Shown here: piece after piece, positions 20,501-33,029 of the stretch
Numbering within the stretch: position 1 is the first letter of the stretch
How the letters are laid out: every line of letters begins with the position of its first letter
Origin: Phorcus lineatus
Lineage: Eukaryota; Mollusca; Gastropoda; Trochida; Trochidae
NCBI GenBank assembly: GCA_921293015.1
Contig: OV121097.1
Span: forward strand, 17,607,924 to 17,671,923
Length of the DNA: 64,000 nt
Direction: 5' to 3'
The notes under the pieces: generated by a model
The model's database searches: none
What the model saw: the letters and a program-made list of their open reading frames with translations, nothing else
What the model was told of the DNA's origin: nothing
Position numbers and translations under genes: made by a program

Positions 20501-23500
20501 ACCATAATTTTATTTCGTACAAAATTTGGACTAGCGAACAAGTCATTTGGCCTATTTCAACGCCGTACCAATACAAAATTAAACAATACATGGATACAGA
20601 ACATAACAACGAATTAGAGAAGTAAAAAACTTGTGTGAACTTGTGCTATAAATAACAAAGCATAGCGAAAATTTTCAAAATTGTTGCTCAACTGTAGCAC
20701 GTGATTATAAACGTGAATTAAATTCAAAATAATCTTAGTAATTGAAGAAATCACGAAAATCGTTTACTTATGTGTATAAAACGTGTTGAATTAAGGATGT
20801 TTCTATTCGTTAAGTAGCTCAAATTGCCACTACCGTAAAGAACTCATATCCATGAATATAGAAATATATTTGCTCTTAAAATTTTTGACAAATTAAAAGA
20901 AAATGTAACATACTTTGTCAATTTCCGCAAAAACATCTGGACGTGTCCGATATTTGTCTATTTAATTTTTTGCATTCACTACAATCGAGCTTGAGGCGCA
21001 CTTGATTATATGACAAAATCAAGAGCTTGAATGTGAAATGTATGCGACATTATCACATGGTATGAAACAGTTTGTTGAACGGCAAAGAGAACATTCACAG
21101 AAAGATATATGAAGCAAGATCTGGAGCATGGAGAGTTAATAAAAGAAATGTGAGACATCTTTTAACATTATATGAAACCCGTTGTTGATTGTCTTAACCA
21201 TCCATTTATTTCACTGTTAGCACACCATGGAAGCAAGTACAAATTTTACTTATTAGATACAGGTTAATACGCAAGGTGAAGTTTTTATTTACAATATTTA
21301 CCACTTTTAATGGATATGTGCACATATTGTAGTATCAGTATGTATAAAGTATATTCAGTTGATTATAAATATCCATTAATATATATATGTTTTCAAACAT
21401 CCGTTTCTGTGTTCTTTTACAAAAATAGACTTGATATTATTGATAAATTTACTTTACACGGTGTACACGGTTACCTGGACACAGAAACTTAAATTATTTC
21501 CTTATTTCCTTAAATTTCAAAAGAATTGATACAACATAGGAATTGTCAGAAAACAATCTTATACCGTTTCATGTATGAGCAAACCTATCAACAGAAATGA
21601 ATTGTTCATAAAACTATATTTTAAGCTATGTATGAGCCGATTGAGCTTTCTATAAAATCTTTTGTGGACATTTGAGGTTTAGTTCAAGTATGTGGTTACT
21701 GGGTTTGATATATTAAAACGTGACCTCCGAAATAAGCCCTGTTAATGTAATAATGAATAGCCTAATATTTTCATCATAAATTGTAAAATCGATCATTGGC
21801 TAAATCTATATTTTAGATATGACATTCAAGTGAAACTCAATTCATAATCCGTTAGTCCAGGTCTCGGCAATGGCATAGCGGGAATACTATACCATAGACC
21901 GCCAAATAGCATTGAAAGCAATCCTGTCAGACGCTCTTTCCAAGCGAGTGTCACTTCCAGACGCCCCACCCCTCACGCCCCCTCCCCCTTTCTGGTCCAG
22001 CCTCTACACTAAACCCATCCAGTTAATTACCAGATCAAAGAGGCAACCTTGATTGTCGGCTAGACAAATTAACAAGATGTATATTGTTTATAATGAGCGA
22101 TTCTTCTCACAGAAAGCCTAAGGTGCATTATTTGAAATAGGGGATATGTAAGATTCAATAAAATATTTTTGTGGATCTGTTTTATAAGATTTTTCTGTTT
22201 TGCTTGTTATCAAACAATAGCATTAGATTGTATGTTTCTAAATTCTATTTCTAAAATTTTCTTAATTATGTTAAGCTCATGAACAACGAATTAATATTAG
22301 ATCAACGCTTTGTTGTTGATATCATAAGTTTTACCATAATTAAACATGACATTGTAAGTTGCAATTTACATACACATATCTAAATGTTTCCTTAATTTGG
22401 ACAGCGAACGGATCGGCGAACTAGCTGTTGCCTTAGAATTTACTTTCCTGAAATGATAATTTATGAGACATATATAACTTTTCGAAATACATATCGAACA
22501 ATCATAAACATACATGATTAATGTAGTCATACATTTAAGTACAAATATTCGTTATATGATCCTGTATTTAGTTGTTTTATATGAAATTTAACGATTGACA
22601 AGGGATATTGTCATCTTCACAATGCTCTTATTACATCAACATTCTATTTTCTTTTTAAAAACTCATTCATACATTCTTGTATGCATAATAGTTTTTACCT
22701 AATCCAATTAAATTTTGAACCTATGAAGCTTGGAATTTAAAACAACAAACAAATAAAAACACTTAGTTTTGATATTTATTTATGAACTGGTTTTGTCAAT
22801 TATGTACTTCATGCTGAGTTTAGAATGTGGCGACGCAATTGCACATCACAAGACACTGCTCAGATTCAATGCATACTGTCCATAGCTGGGTCCTCATGTT
22901 GTTATAATTAACAGGTGCCTATTATGTAATCTATTTCCTGTCACATTTCATTGTTAGATTATTTGTCTCAAATAGCAGGCCCACATCTGTGCTTTGGACC
23001 CTTTGGTAAATGGCGGCTTATGTCAGCATCCGTTCATACTGACATAACTCTTGGCATTACACAGCTAATTAGTACATCTTAACAACGACAAACATCATAA
23101 ACCAATGAACTTGTAGAATATACGTTCAACCAATGAGAAGAAAATCTTCCGCAATGCTATCGATGCTTACAGTCACTTGAAAAAAGTAGATCATTTGGAA
23201 AGGTAAACAAATTTAATAGGATTATTCAGGAAGTCGATCAAGTGGCAAACAATTCATGGATTAATTTTTCTGACGATTGAAACGGGTATGTACTTTGTCA
23301 TTGATAATCTTTCAAACTTCACTTTCAAAAAGGTCATCATTTACCTTTGAAATCAAACATATTATTGCGAACAAATGATAATCATTGCCAACAATTGTTT
23401 ATTAACATTTTCCATGATTAAATTCATACAATTTTCTAAATATCTTTTAATCTGAATTGATGCAATTTTCCAACTCTATATCTCTTATTCATTTCATGTG

Positions 23501-23790
23501 TTTAAGTCAATCCTTAAATAGTAAAATGATTTATTTAATTTCTGCAATAAACTAATATGCAGGATTTGATTCATCATTTTAAAAACAAAGTCTTCTTTTG
23601 TTAAAAAATTGCGATGAAAAACGTTTTAATTTTTTTTCAAAGGTAAATTAAATTTGATGTCTTTTAAGAATCAATCTTTCAAACAAAATAAAGATTTTCA
23701 AAATGTAAAAATAACTATAGGTTAACTTAATCAATAACTTCTAAAGGTATTCAATAACATGACGAATTTGACAAACATAATAAAGGGACA
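17571..23790. other. Interior of the CACTA-like element, unidentified
   Basis: AT-rich, no long coding frame. Two internal duplications are visible. At 19110-19235 and 19260-19375 a ~120-bp segment (sharing TTGATGTTGTTTTA and TGTTAACTAAATGCTTGT) is tandemly repeated. CCTTGATTGTCGGCTAGAC occurs identically at about 20356 and 22050 within poorly conserved surroundings that share CCCCTCAC blocks upstream. The islands at 18300-18550, 20250-20470 and 22830-23080 are richer in GC than the rest. They may be captured non-coding host DNA, but this is not shown. Confidence 0.4.
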
Positions 23791-23799
23791 TAACTCTTG

Positions 23800-24015
23800 G
23801 TCAGACAGGTAAGTTGCCAAATAGTTTTAAAGGCTGTGGAAAGGTCACCTTGCCGTGCGTTCTTTCCAAAGAGGCTTTGGAAAGGGCGTTCTTTAAGCCT
23901 TTGGAAAGGTGTGGAAGGGTGCCTCTTTCCTTTATGGAAAGGTGTGGAAGGGTGCCTCTTTCCTCTTGGAAAGGACGCCTTTAAGCTTTTGGAATGAACG
24001 CTCGTTGCTCCAGTG
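23800..24015 (-). repeat. CACTA-like right terminal and subterminal repeats
   Basis: About ten copies of GGAAAGG or CTTTCC between 23835 and 23990, including a direct duplication of TGGAAAGGTGTGGAAGGGTG. They are followed by the terminal inverted repeat ending CTCCAGTG. The 66-codon frame through this block is a repeat artefact. Confidence 0.65.
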
Positions 24016-24018
24016 ATA

Positions 24019-24920
24019 AAACCAGCTAGTGTTTCATCAGCCTATCACAAAACTGGAATTATGTATAACAGAGATACATGAATGGATGCTGTCAAACTCA
24101 CTAAAACTCAACGGCGTTAAGACATATTTAATCATTATTGGGACTCAGAAGCAGCTATCAAAACTACCTCCCACCACTCTTACAGTTGACAAAGTCACCA
24201 TACAGCCATCTAATCAAATCAAAAACCTTGGTGTTATCATCAACCAGTCAATGTCAAGAAAGAAACAGTCTCTCAACATCGCCCGTTCAGCCAATTCTAA
24301 TCTTTCCACTATGGGAAGAATCCGGAATTACATTGATTCTGATACAACTAAGACTCTCATCAACTCCTTTGTAACTTCCCACCTAGATTACTGCAATTCT
24401 CTGTTGTCCGGTTCTACTGCCATCTCCCACCTTCAATCAATCCATAATAAAGCTTTATCTCTCACTAAGCCATCAGGCAACATCAGCCTAGTTATCAGAC
24501 AACTCCATTGGCTTTCAGTCCAACAAAGAATTATATTCAAGCAACACCTACTAATTTTCTCTGCTCTCTATGTTGACTCATCCCCACGCTACCTGAAGGA
24601 ACTTCTCACTACATACCAGCCTTAGCGATCTTTCCGTTCATCAAACCAGTCATTGCTTTCGGTACCATCTATACTAGGACCAAACTCTCTGACAACGCTT
24701 TCTCTGTGCTAGCACCCAGACTTCGGAATTCTCTCCCGACACATATAAAGTCTGCAGAATCTGTATCATCATTCAAGCATCCTATTCAACCACTGACTGC
24801 CAGGAACTTTCATATTTTATCCCATCTGTCACTGATTTCTTCTCTCAGCGCCGTTTAGCGGGCCTCGCCTGGAAATTAGGCGCTTTCTCAATCAATTATT
24901 AGTATTATTTTATTTGTGTA
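24019..24920 (+). mobile_element. CR1-like LINE C, 3' part
   Basis: Continuation of the LINE interrupted at 17416. A 198-codon frame (24029-24625) carries the RT thumb and C-terminal region: NGVKTYLIIIGTQKQ, IKNLGVIINQSMS, CNSLLSGSTAISHLQSIHNKA and QLHWLSVQQRIIFK. Another frame then follows with the GDRAFSVAAPRLWNSLP-type ending (GACAACGCTTTCTCTGTGCT at about 24691). The 3' end shows AAATTAGGCGCTTTCTCAAT and an ATTATT tail near 24895-24918, as in CR1-group elements with short tandem tails. Confidence 0.85.
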
Positions 24921-26640
24921 GATTTTTACGATTCAGACACTTGGGAAGTGTTATTGGACGACAAATTGAACAATCAAGTGCTAATGTGTGTTTGATTATA
25001 CTTTCCTGCTTTGAGTACTTTGAGTGGTTGACATTTGGACTCGACAATCGAACGATAACAAATATGACAGGATGTATGTATTAGTTTAAAGGGTTTTCTT
25101 GAAAATGGTATATTCAAATTGAAGAATAAATCAGTATTAATTAATTGCTAATTGCGTAGCTACATCATATTATGTGAATTATTTTTGAAAAATGAACCTT
25201 ATAGGACTAGAAAGTGTCATATTGATAGGTTTTAAAGACGTCACTAAAAGAATATTTCAGCTCACGGTATCTTTTTTTGATAGAGAATGGTCATGGATTT
25301 GTATTTGTAAGTTTTGGCCCCATTCAAAATACAGGCAAACAAATGATGATTGGCTGATAAGTGGTTGAAGGTTTAGACTGTACACCTGCTGAACAAGTGC
25401 TTGAACCACTTTCGAATACATTTCCAAACTCGTAAATTATTTGCTTTTTACTGAATATTATAAGTTTTACCTGTGTGTATCAATTGGCATATATGTTGAA
25501 CTTATCACTTGTTGTCATTTTATTTACGAGACACTCCGTGAGTTGTGTGAGTCAAATATGCCAATCTGTACGTCGTTCTATCGGGAAGTACTGACTGTTG
25601 TTGAAAATTATTATTACAAAAGAAAATATGTTTAGTACAGCGACAATATAATTGTATCAGTTGCTATTTTGATGCATCAATTGACAAAAACGTTATTGTG
25701 AAGGCTTTCCTAAAGCAAAATGAAGGACAGTTAGGAATTGATAGTATTTGATAAGTTCTATTGCCGTATATAATGTTGTTTCGTCTTTTGCACATTTTCA
25801 AGAACATTTTCATCATTGAAAACTTTCTATTTACATACATTTCACAGTTTTCAATTTATATCGCAATAAATGGTATTTAGAATCCTAATTAAGTCAAAAG
25901 GCAAGGAGTGTCTCTTTAAAAGTAGTTTTGTGATGAAAATGGTTTCTTTAAAGTTTCCAATTGTCTGAGTAATACTGAATACTTATATAGTAGTATCAAG
26001 CTAGCGATCTTGCTAGTTCTTAATCAGGTTTTACCTGTCTTAAAGAGCCACTCCGTGATTTTCATAACATATTATTTACATTTGATACGAACTTAATGTC
26101 ATAGGTGGTGATATAAAATCAAAACATCTTAACTGTTCGTGTCCAAAAGACCTATATATGACAAATACTGGTTTACAATGAAAATCTAAAAACAGCCTTA
26201 TAAATGCACTAAGGTGTAGATATCACTTTCAATACACATGTATACTAGTTATATAACCTAACAAACGCTATCAACTCCTAACTGACCTCAAGGCTGTTTT
26301 AAATAAGTCTCCAAAATTACGTTTGACTATTTGACGCATGCCTATTTTATTGCGGATGTGGAGGAGGCGGAACAGGTGATTGTGAAACCCTCAGTTTAGG
26401 GGCAGCTTTACTCTTGCAGTGTTCAACAAACGATACCATATCTTAAATCTTTACCAACATAAAAATACTTTCCTAATTTTCACAATAACTTCCACGATAG
26501 ACGAAGTTTTTGCAACACTGAATGAAAAAAGTTAATGATAGATATACGAAGAAACAAGATTTTATCATTTGTCTTACAACTTAAGGTAAGTAATACTTTA
26601 TAATTTATGATGAGAAATAATGATAAACTTTGACCAACTT
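24921..26640. other. Unassigned AT-rich sequence
   Basis: No supported gene. The 64-codon frame at 25441-25635 has no recognisable domain. Confidence 0.45.
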
Positions 26641-26644
26641 TTTT

Positions 26645-27235
26645 CCTTTAAAGAAGTAAAGAAGAGAGCACAGCTCACAAGCCCCCGCTTCAAACTAAAG
26701 TCTTGCTTTATTTGTCGGCCTAACCATCAAAAGGCTCACCTGGGGATCATGGTTGATAAGTGTATGAAGTTTGTTGAAGCTAGCATGTATAGTTTAGGAG
26801 ATATGCTCAGGAAAAAGCACTTTGTCATAGAATCACTGTTTTAGTCATGTTTCCATGGAAACCGCAAAAAATAAAAATCATTTGTTGGTCTAACCTTGAA
26901 AAGGCACATCTAGGGATCATGGTTGATAAGTGTATGAAGTTTGTTGAAGCTAGCATTTAAAGTTTAGGAGAAATGCTCAGGACAAAGGATTTGGTCATAA
27001 AGTCACTGTTTTAGTCATGTTTCCATGGAAACCGCAAAAAAGCAAATCATTAGTTGGTTTAATCCTCAAAAGGCATATCTAGAGATCATGGTTGATAAGT
27101 GTATGAAGTTTGGTGAAACTAGCATGTATAGTCTAGGAGTTATACTCCGGACAAAGATTTGTGAGGGACGGACAAACGGACGGACTGAATGAACACTTTA
27201 TACCTCCGCGTACACTGTTAGGCGGGAGTATTAAC
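26645..27235 (+). repeat. Pearl-like element 2
   Basis: Three tandem units of 169-170 bp, marked by GGTTGATAAGTGTATGAAG at 26751, 26921 and 27090. The first two end in CATGTTTCCATGGAAACCGC. The last unit leads into GGGACGGACAAACGGACGG (about 27164) and then TACCTCCGCG...GGCGGGAGTA, a short terminal hairpin. It has the same layout as the elements at 1195 and 32266, with unrelated unit sequence. Confidence 0.75.
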
Positions 27236-29045
27236 AATAATGTTATAAAAATCATTTAATTTACTTCAAGGTAAAACAGAAGTTTTATCGCTTGTACACC
27301 TAGCTCATTTAGAAATGTACTGTAATTGTATTTCACCAAATTATCAAATCATTAATTAGAAGAAAAACAAATTCAAGAGAATTCTTGAATGTTCTTTTTT
27401 CTGGCTCAAATGAAACTGACCACCACCAATCCTTTCAACACATAATCTCACATAAGATGTTTTGATGTTTCAAGACATAAGAAATATCACCATTAGATGA
27501 TTTAAATAACAAATGTAGGAGGCAGATTGTAGCATCAGGGAAGATGGGTGATGTGCATGGAGCTGGAAGTCGGTGAAAGTTATATTTTATTTACATGATA
27601 ATTTTTTCATCATTCGAAAATATATTGGTATGTCAATATAATGGAATAAATGAAATATAGCTTAACCATCATTTAATCATCATCAGTTGTAAAGGTAGTG
27701 CCATGAAGAAGCTAATGGACAAACATTGACACAATCTAACAAGTAAACATAACAAAAGACGAAAGTTACAAACAGTTTATAAGGGTCTGGTATTAATCAG
27801 GGGCTGTAAACTATGGACTTGTTAATTAGAGAAGGGCTTGCGAGCATTTGTTATTTGTCTTGTTATTTGTTAGTTGTTTGTATATAAAAAGATAATCTTG
27901 AAACTCATGTTTATAGATAAAAAATTCCACATTGTACTTTATTCAAGTGAAAATTGTTTTATACATATATCTATCTATTAACTTGCTTTTGGTGTTTAAA
28001 TTTGCAGACCTAACACTATCCAAAGCTATCTTTGTGAAATATTTGAAAGATACGTGATATGCGACATTTCAATAGTGGATATCAAGTCTGATCAGTGTAT
28101 TAATATTAGTCACGGTCGCGACTTTGCCATTTGTCAATTCACAAAAAGTTACTTTTTTACAATTACAATGAAACAGAATGAGTGTATTGATTTGTATAGA
28201 TCCCACATTGCCTCGGTATGCGTATTTGGTCTTAGTGATAACGACCAGACCAAACTGTAGAAATAATAGATGTTCTGTATGAATTACCACCCAGTCGGCG
28301 ACGTACTAAACCATATGAACACACATTATTTGTACAGGGACTTCATAATCATGTAAAAGTAAAAGACTGGTGCAGTTCTATTGTGTCTTCGGGAAGCTTT
28401 TATAGTTGGGTTTCTGAATTCAATTCAAGCAGTGAAACAGAATGAGTGTATTAAAGGCACTGATCCTTTCAACCCATTATCTTATAATTCTATCTTAGGT
28501 GATGGAAGAAATAAGTTTCACTATGAAAAACAAAATTACACAACCATATGTTTCCATAACCTTTTTTTACCATTGACCAACATTTATTTGATTTGTATAT
28601 GTTTGTCGACACACTGATGATTACACATGGACATTGAGATATATAGACTAGCGCAGAGAAAAAATTACTTATTCACTTCAGTCGATGAGAGAGAAAAGAT
28701 ATTCGGCAAAAACAATTATATAGTCTAATAGTAATAACTGTATACATTTTATCATCATAATAAATTTTACATGCTGTAGGTTCACAACAAAAGGCTAATC
28801 TTATTAGCGAAATGTATCTCTACTTCTGCCGTGACGGTTGATATAGCCAACAGCTTCCCTTGCGATGATTGAAAAAAATAATATTTAATGTTTATCAATG
28901 TGAAGTTGAAAATATATATAAAGGCTTCTTAGACATGTACATTTAGGATTGCCAGATTTGACGCAAACCAATACCGTAATTGAATAAGCTTCTAAAACTT
29001 TGACGGACACCACGCTACGTTAAGTTTTCCACGATATAATTTTTA
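27236..29045. other. Mostly unassigned; two short exon-like frames
   Basis: An open frame at about 28009-28258 follows a possible splice acceptor (TTTAAATTTGCAG). A second, at about 28250-28440, includes LYELPPSRRRTKPYEHTLF. A ~19-nt phrase (GAAACAGAATGAGTGTATT) occurs at 28170 and 28435. I recognise no protein family. They may be remnants of a mobile element or gene, or chance. Confidence 0.25.
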
Positions 29046-29782
29046 TTATTATATACCCATGTAAACTTAGGATAGTAATACAAGGGTGCAATACGGAATC
29101 CGTCTTCAAATTCCGTATTGCACCCGAGATTCCGTATTGCACCCCTGCCGGTTCTACTTTTTCTGAACCTTGGGACTTCCCGGATTTCCCGAAGCAGCTA
29201 TGTATAGATATACATTTAGGTCATTGGGATTCCCAGTTTGCGAGAGTTGCACAAAAGCTCTTATAAACCAAGATTGTTATTTCCAAACGATTTCTTTACA
29301 ATTATAAACAAATACCATGAATCATGAAAATCAGTAGCGAAAGCGTAGACGTGTTATCTTCAACAGTGACTCCGACTAACTGACGGCGCGAGCCAATATG
29401 ACAACGTATTTGAAAATTTTGAAAATGACCTTGAACTTTAAAAGTTACTGATTTCTACACGATTGTTTATAAACAAAATAGCTTGATCATTGTTTGATTC
29501 ATGCTTTATCATATTAAATCAATTCTGAATTCGATCAAAAAATCTTTCTTTTTATATTTTTATTGTTATTGTAAGATGTTAAAGTCGGACTTGCTATACG
29601 TGACGTCATGCAGAGGAATGTGGCATTCAGGTCAATTGCGTTATTTGGTCATCGGCGTACTAATACCAATGTCAAGGTAACCTCAACGCGGAAGTATGTA
29701 TGGCGTGAAAATGTGTATTGCTACGCAACCTTTTATTTTTTATAAAACATATTTTTATTAATTAACATCGGGTATATAATAA
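29046..29782. mobile_element. Small TIR element (MITE-like), about 0.74 kb
   Basis: Left end TTATTATATACCCATGT and right end ACATCGGGTATATAATAA are inverted repeats of each other with a 1-base indel. Inside is a strong hairpin: GGGTGCAATACGGAAT at about 29082 pairs with ATTCCGTATTGCACCC at about 29111, and a second copy ATTCCGTATTGCACCCC follows at about 29131. There is no coding capacity, and the target duplication is unclear in the AT-rich flanks. Confidence 0.45.
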
Positions 29783-31690
29783 ATATAGAACGTCATACTA
29801 GTGCATTTTGATGTTTTGTATTGAACGAGAAGATGTCATGGGAGCAGAGAAACAACATAATTGACACTTCATAATTTAAGCACTTACACATCTAAAATAT
29901 CGCATCTAGTCATTCCTAGTCAGTCCTTACCAACGCCTTGCTGAACTTCTGTACCGAAAGGAGATAGTATTTCAAAGGGAGGTAATACGTACCGTCCTAC
30001 TTTTCTCGCTGCATTGAAAAGATTACTTTCTACTGTTTTTGTTTAAATATGAATTCTTTTTCAATTTTATTATTGTATATTTCATTACTATGTGTATAGT
30101 AACTATGGTTATCAAAGTAACATTCTGACATTCTGTTTAGTGGTTTTTTTAGAAAGAAACATTTCCAACCACCTTACACTATGATAGGAATGGAGAGTAT
30201 ATTTAACAATTGCAAACGAATTGTAGGCACCGGTATTGCAATATTTTAAGGTTGCTGTTTTTATATCAATTATGAATCAATTATAAATGCAGCTAATAAC
30301 AAAAGTTATGAGCTCTTGAAAAGCCGGTTTGCTTATAGTTTTACTGTTCGCTGTATGCATAGAAATTGTTCCTGTGTTCAAACGTATTTGAATTATAGAT
30401 AAAAACATGGGCGTAGCTCCCTATATGCAATAACTCAAGTGAGTACACTTTTTTCTTCCAAATTTCATATAGGAAAAAAATCAACACATAACAAAACAAA
30501 TTAAAAAAACCCTATTTAAATCTTTTTCGTTATGTTTGATTGATAATATGAGCTGAAAATGGAAACAAAAAGCGATATTATCATAATTATTACAACAAGG
30601 CAACCCTGGTTAGCATTTAAGCAAGTCAACGATGTAGAAACACGAAATGTCCTTATTTGGCGGGTTCTTCTCGGAAAGCATATGTTTTCTGAAAGTTTAG
30701 TTTCTCTTCCCGAGGAACGACTATAAAGAATATTTATACCACACAAAGAGAGAAAAATAATTCAGATCAGTAATTTTAGATTCATTTCAATTAAGCTACT
30801 CGGATGACATAGTCATACATTTTTAAAACAGTAAAATAAACTCCTGACAAAATGACTTTGCTCGAACCATATGAACCGAGACTTATATAGAAGGTCAGTA
30901 TCTTACACAGGAAAGAATTGTTTACATTGCAAGGGTTAGTGTTATGACTTTGGCAATTTGACAAAGACTGTGACGTTACGGAAAATTCGTGCATTGATGT
31001 AACACAAGGTTACATCGTGACAGTCATGTGGCCACGACCCACAATTCCGTGCGTTATTCTTTACCACAACCCGGAAGCAATTAAGAGACAATGTAGTCCC
31101 TAGATGAGAATTTTTTTCTCTGACTACTAAATATTATTTTGTAACATGTTATGGTGCAAATGAAAGGTCTGATCTTGTAGTGTGTGTTGACATTTTTTTT
31201 TGATCTCGGTTTTACTGTTATGGTGCTGGTGTCAGGCAATCTGATCCCAAGTTGAAGGTCGATTCTGACTGACGGCCTTGACATGAGGTTGATATTTGTT
31301 TATCATGGTTACCGCAAAACGTAATATCATTTTGGACTGAAAAGTGTTCTATGGCAGGTAAGTCAGTGTGCAGAAGCTCAATGCCCACCCAGATATAGGG
31401 AACTGAGTGTGTTACAAAGACAATGATGATAGAACTACTTGAAAATAACTGTGGTCTGTGACTAGATATGGAAAAATAGAGCCATGGGCTGTGTAGCTCA
31501 TCAGACTTTTGCTAGAAATAGGTGTTTTGGTTAAGACCATGGGATCATGGGCAGTGTAGGAAAGATAGCCTGTCCCATCGTCAGAGATGGGTAACTTTGG
31601 TTGAGGACGTGCTGTAAAATTATTTAGTCCGTCCTTGTGTCGGGCCAATTTTGTCTAACCATAGATGCATTTATATCTAATAACCCCTAG
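29783..31690. other. Unassigned; short tandem duplication near the end
   Basis: No supported gene. At about 31480-31590 a ~75-bp segment is imperfectly repeated (CCATGGGCTGTGTAGCTCAT versus CATGGGCAGTGTAGG; ACTTTTGCTAGAAATAGG versus CGTCAGAGATGGG), which produces the repeated YTAH residues in a minus-strand frame. That frame is not a gene. Confidence 0.4.
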
Positions 31691-31699
31691 AGAAAAAAT

Positions 31700-31962
31700 A
31701 AACAAAAGTAAATAGCCACATAAATTACGGACTAAAGGGCACTTAGCAGGTTTAGTTCATTAATAATTCAATTACAGCAAAACTATAATATTTTTTTTCA
31801 AATTATGCTCTCTTGGATAAGAAAATTCAGATATAAGTAAATCAAATCAAGTGACAAACGTGTTTACTTGAGTCAGGCAACTGAATCGTCAATCAAAGTC
31901 TTGGTCGACCTAGTGAAATAGCTGAAAGATTGCCGACATGTTAAACCCAAACTCACTCACAC
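31700..31962 (+). repeat. Possible SINE-like repeat 3' end
   Basis: The stretch ends with GCTGAAAGATTGCCGACATG, TTAAACCC and AACTCACTCAC. A TTGCCGA...GTTAAAC core followed by a short tandem tail is a common 3' end of dispersed repeats in mollusc genomes. No A or B box is evident upstream, so the 5' part is missing or it is the tail of another retroelement. Confidence 0.35.
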
Positions 31963-32265
31963 CAAGCTTGAGGGATGGTCTATTATTGTGCGGGGTGACA
32001 AGACTTTACACAGTGTTTGAAGGGCTAACAACAAGTCGATTGATTTCCATAAATGCCTTTATCTTAAAACAAATCCCTAAAACTTTATGATTCAGTTTGT
32101 AAATTTTGTCACCCTATGATCCCTACATGAAAATAGACGTGTCCATCCATGCTGAGAGCTTTCCAAACCAGGGGTAACTTGGGCTTGAACTAGGGCACAT
32201 TGGGACATTGCAAATTGTTATGTTGAGGAAAGAAAACAATGTATTTCTTAAAAGTTATTCACAAT

Positions 32266-33005
32266 CAAATAAAAAAGGCCCATTGCCCATTTGGGGTCAA
32301 GGGGTCACCAAACCTACAATTTAGAATCCCCATTGTCCAAGGAGTGTACACACAACTATTAAGCTATCAAGACCTTTTGGAACTGGAGAAGAAGATGAAA
32401 GTAGGATTTTAAGGTTTTGACCCCTGTGACCCCATTTTTCAGCTCTCTAGACCTTTTGGAACTAGGGAAAAAGATGAAATTAGGTTTTTTAGGTTTTGAC
32501 CCCTGTGACCCCATTTGGGGTCATGGGGTCACCAAACCTACAATTTAGAATCTCCAATGCCCAAGGAGTCTACACACAACTATTCAGCTCTCTGGACCTT
32601 TTGGAACTGGAGAAGAAGATGAAAATAGGTTTTTCATGTTTTGACCCCTCTGACCTCATTTGGGGTCATGGGGTCACAAAATCTACAATTTAAAAACCCC
32701 ACTGGCCAAGAAGTCTACACACAACTTTTCAGCTCTCTGGACCTTTTGGAACTGGAGAAGAAGATAAAAATAGATTTTTAAGGTTTTGACCCTTGTGACC
32801 CCATTTGGGGTCATGGGGTCACGAAATCTACAACTTAGAATCCCCATTTTCCAAGGAGTATGCACATAAAATTTCAGCTCTCTAGAGTCATTGGTTCTGG
32901 AGGAGAAGTCGAAAAAGTGAAAAGTTTACGGATGGACGGATGGACGGACGCCGGACGCCTTGCCATGCAATAAGCCCATCGGGTCTTTCAGACCTGATGA
33001 GCTAA
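32266..33005 (+). repeat. Pearl-like element 3
   Basis: Units of about 145 bp (with one shortened to about 79) are marked by GACCTTTTGGAACTGGAGAA at about 32371, 32450, 32594 and 32740. Each carries GACCCCATTTGGGGTCATGG, itself an inverted repeat (GACCCCA...TGGGGTC). After the last unit come GGATGGACGGATGGACGGAC (32932-32953) and a terminal hairpin, GCCCATCGGGTCTTTC then AGACCTGATGAGC. The 3' hairpin and tetranucleotide tail fit a Helentron/pearl-type element. Plus- and minus-strand frames here are repeat artefacts. Confidence 0.75.
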
Positions 33006-33029
33006 AAATTCAAAAAACAATTTATTAAG

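Larger units (their letters stand above)
17417..24015. mobile_element. CACTA-like (EnSpm/CMC) non-autonomous DNA transposon, 6.6 kb
   Basis: Termini are CACTGGAGTAACG on the left and the inverted CGTTGCTCCAGTG on the right. Left and right match over about 25 bp with two mismatches (shared GCGTTCATTCC). The LINE reading frame crosses the site cleanly if the element and one ATA are removed, so ATA (17414-17416 and 24016-24018) is a 3-bp target duplication. CACTG ends, a 3-bp duplication and many subterminal short repeats fit the CACTA group. No transposase ORF is visible in the 6.2-kb AT-rich interior, so the copy is probably mobilised in trans. Confidence 0.7.

Noticed and set aside
23797-23997. 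66-aa protein with KGVEGCLFPLWKG repeats
   Set aside because: Translation of the GGAAAGG subterminal repeats of the CACTA-like element.
17417-24015. Tc1/mariner or hAT assignment
   Set aside because: The target duplication deduced from the LINE frame is 3 bp (ATA), not TA or 8 bp.
32496-32865. Short frames on both strands with GVMGSP/GVTRVK repeats
   Set aside because: They read through the 145-bp units of pearl-like element 3, on both strands.
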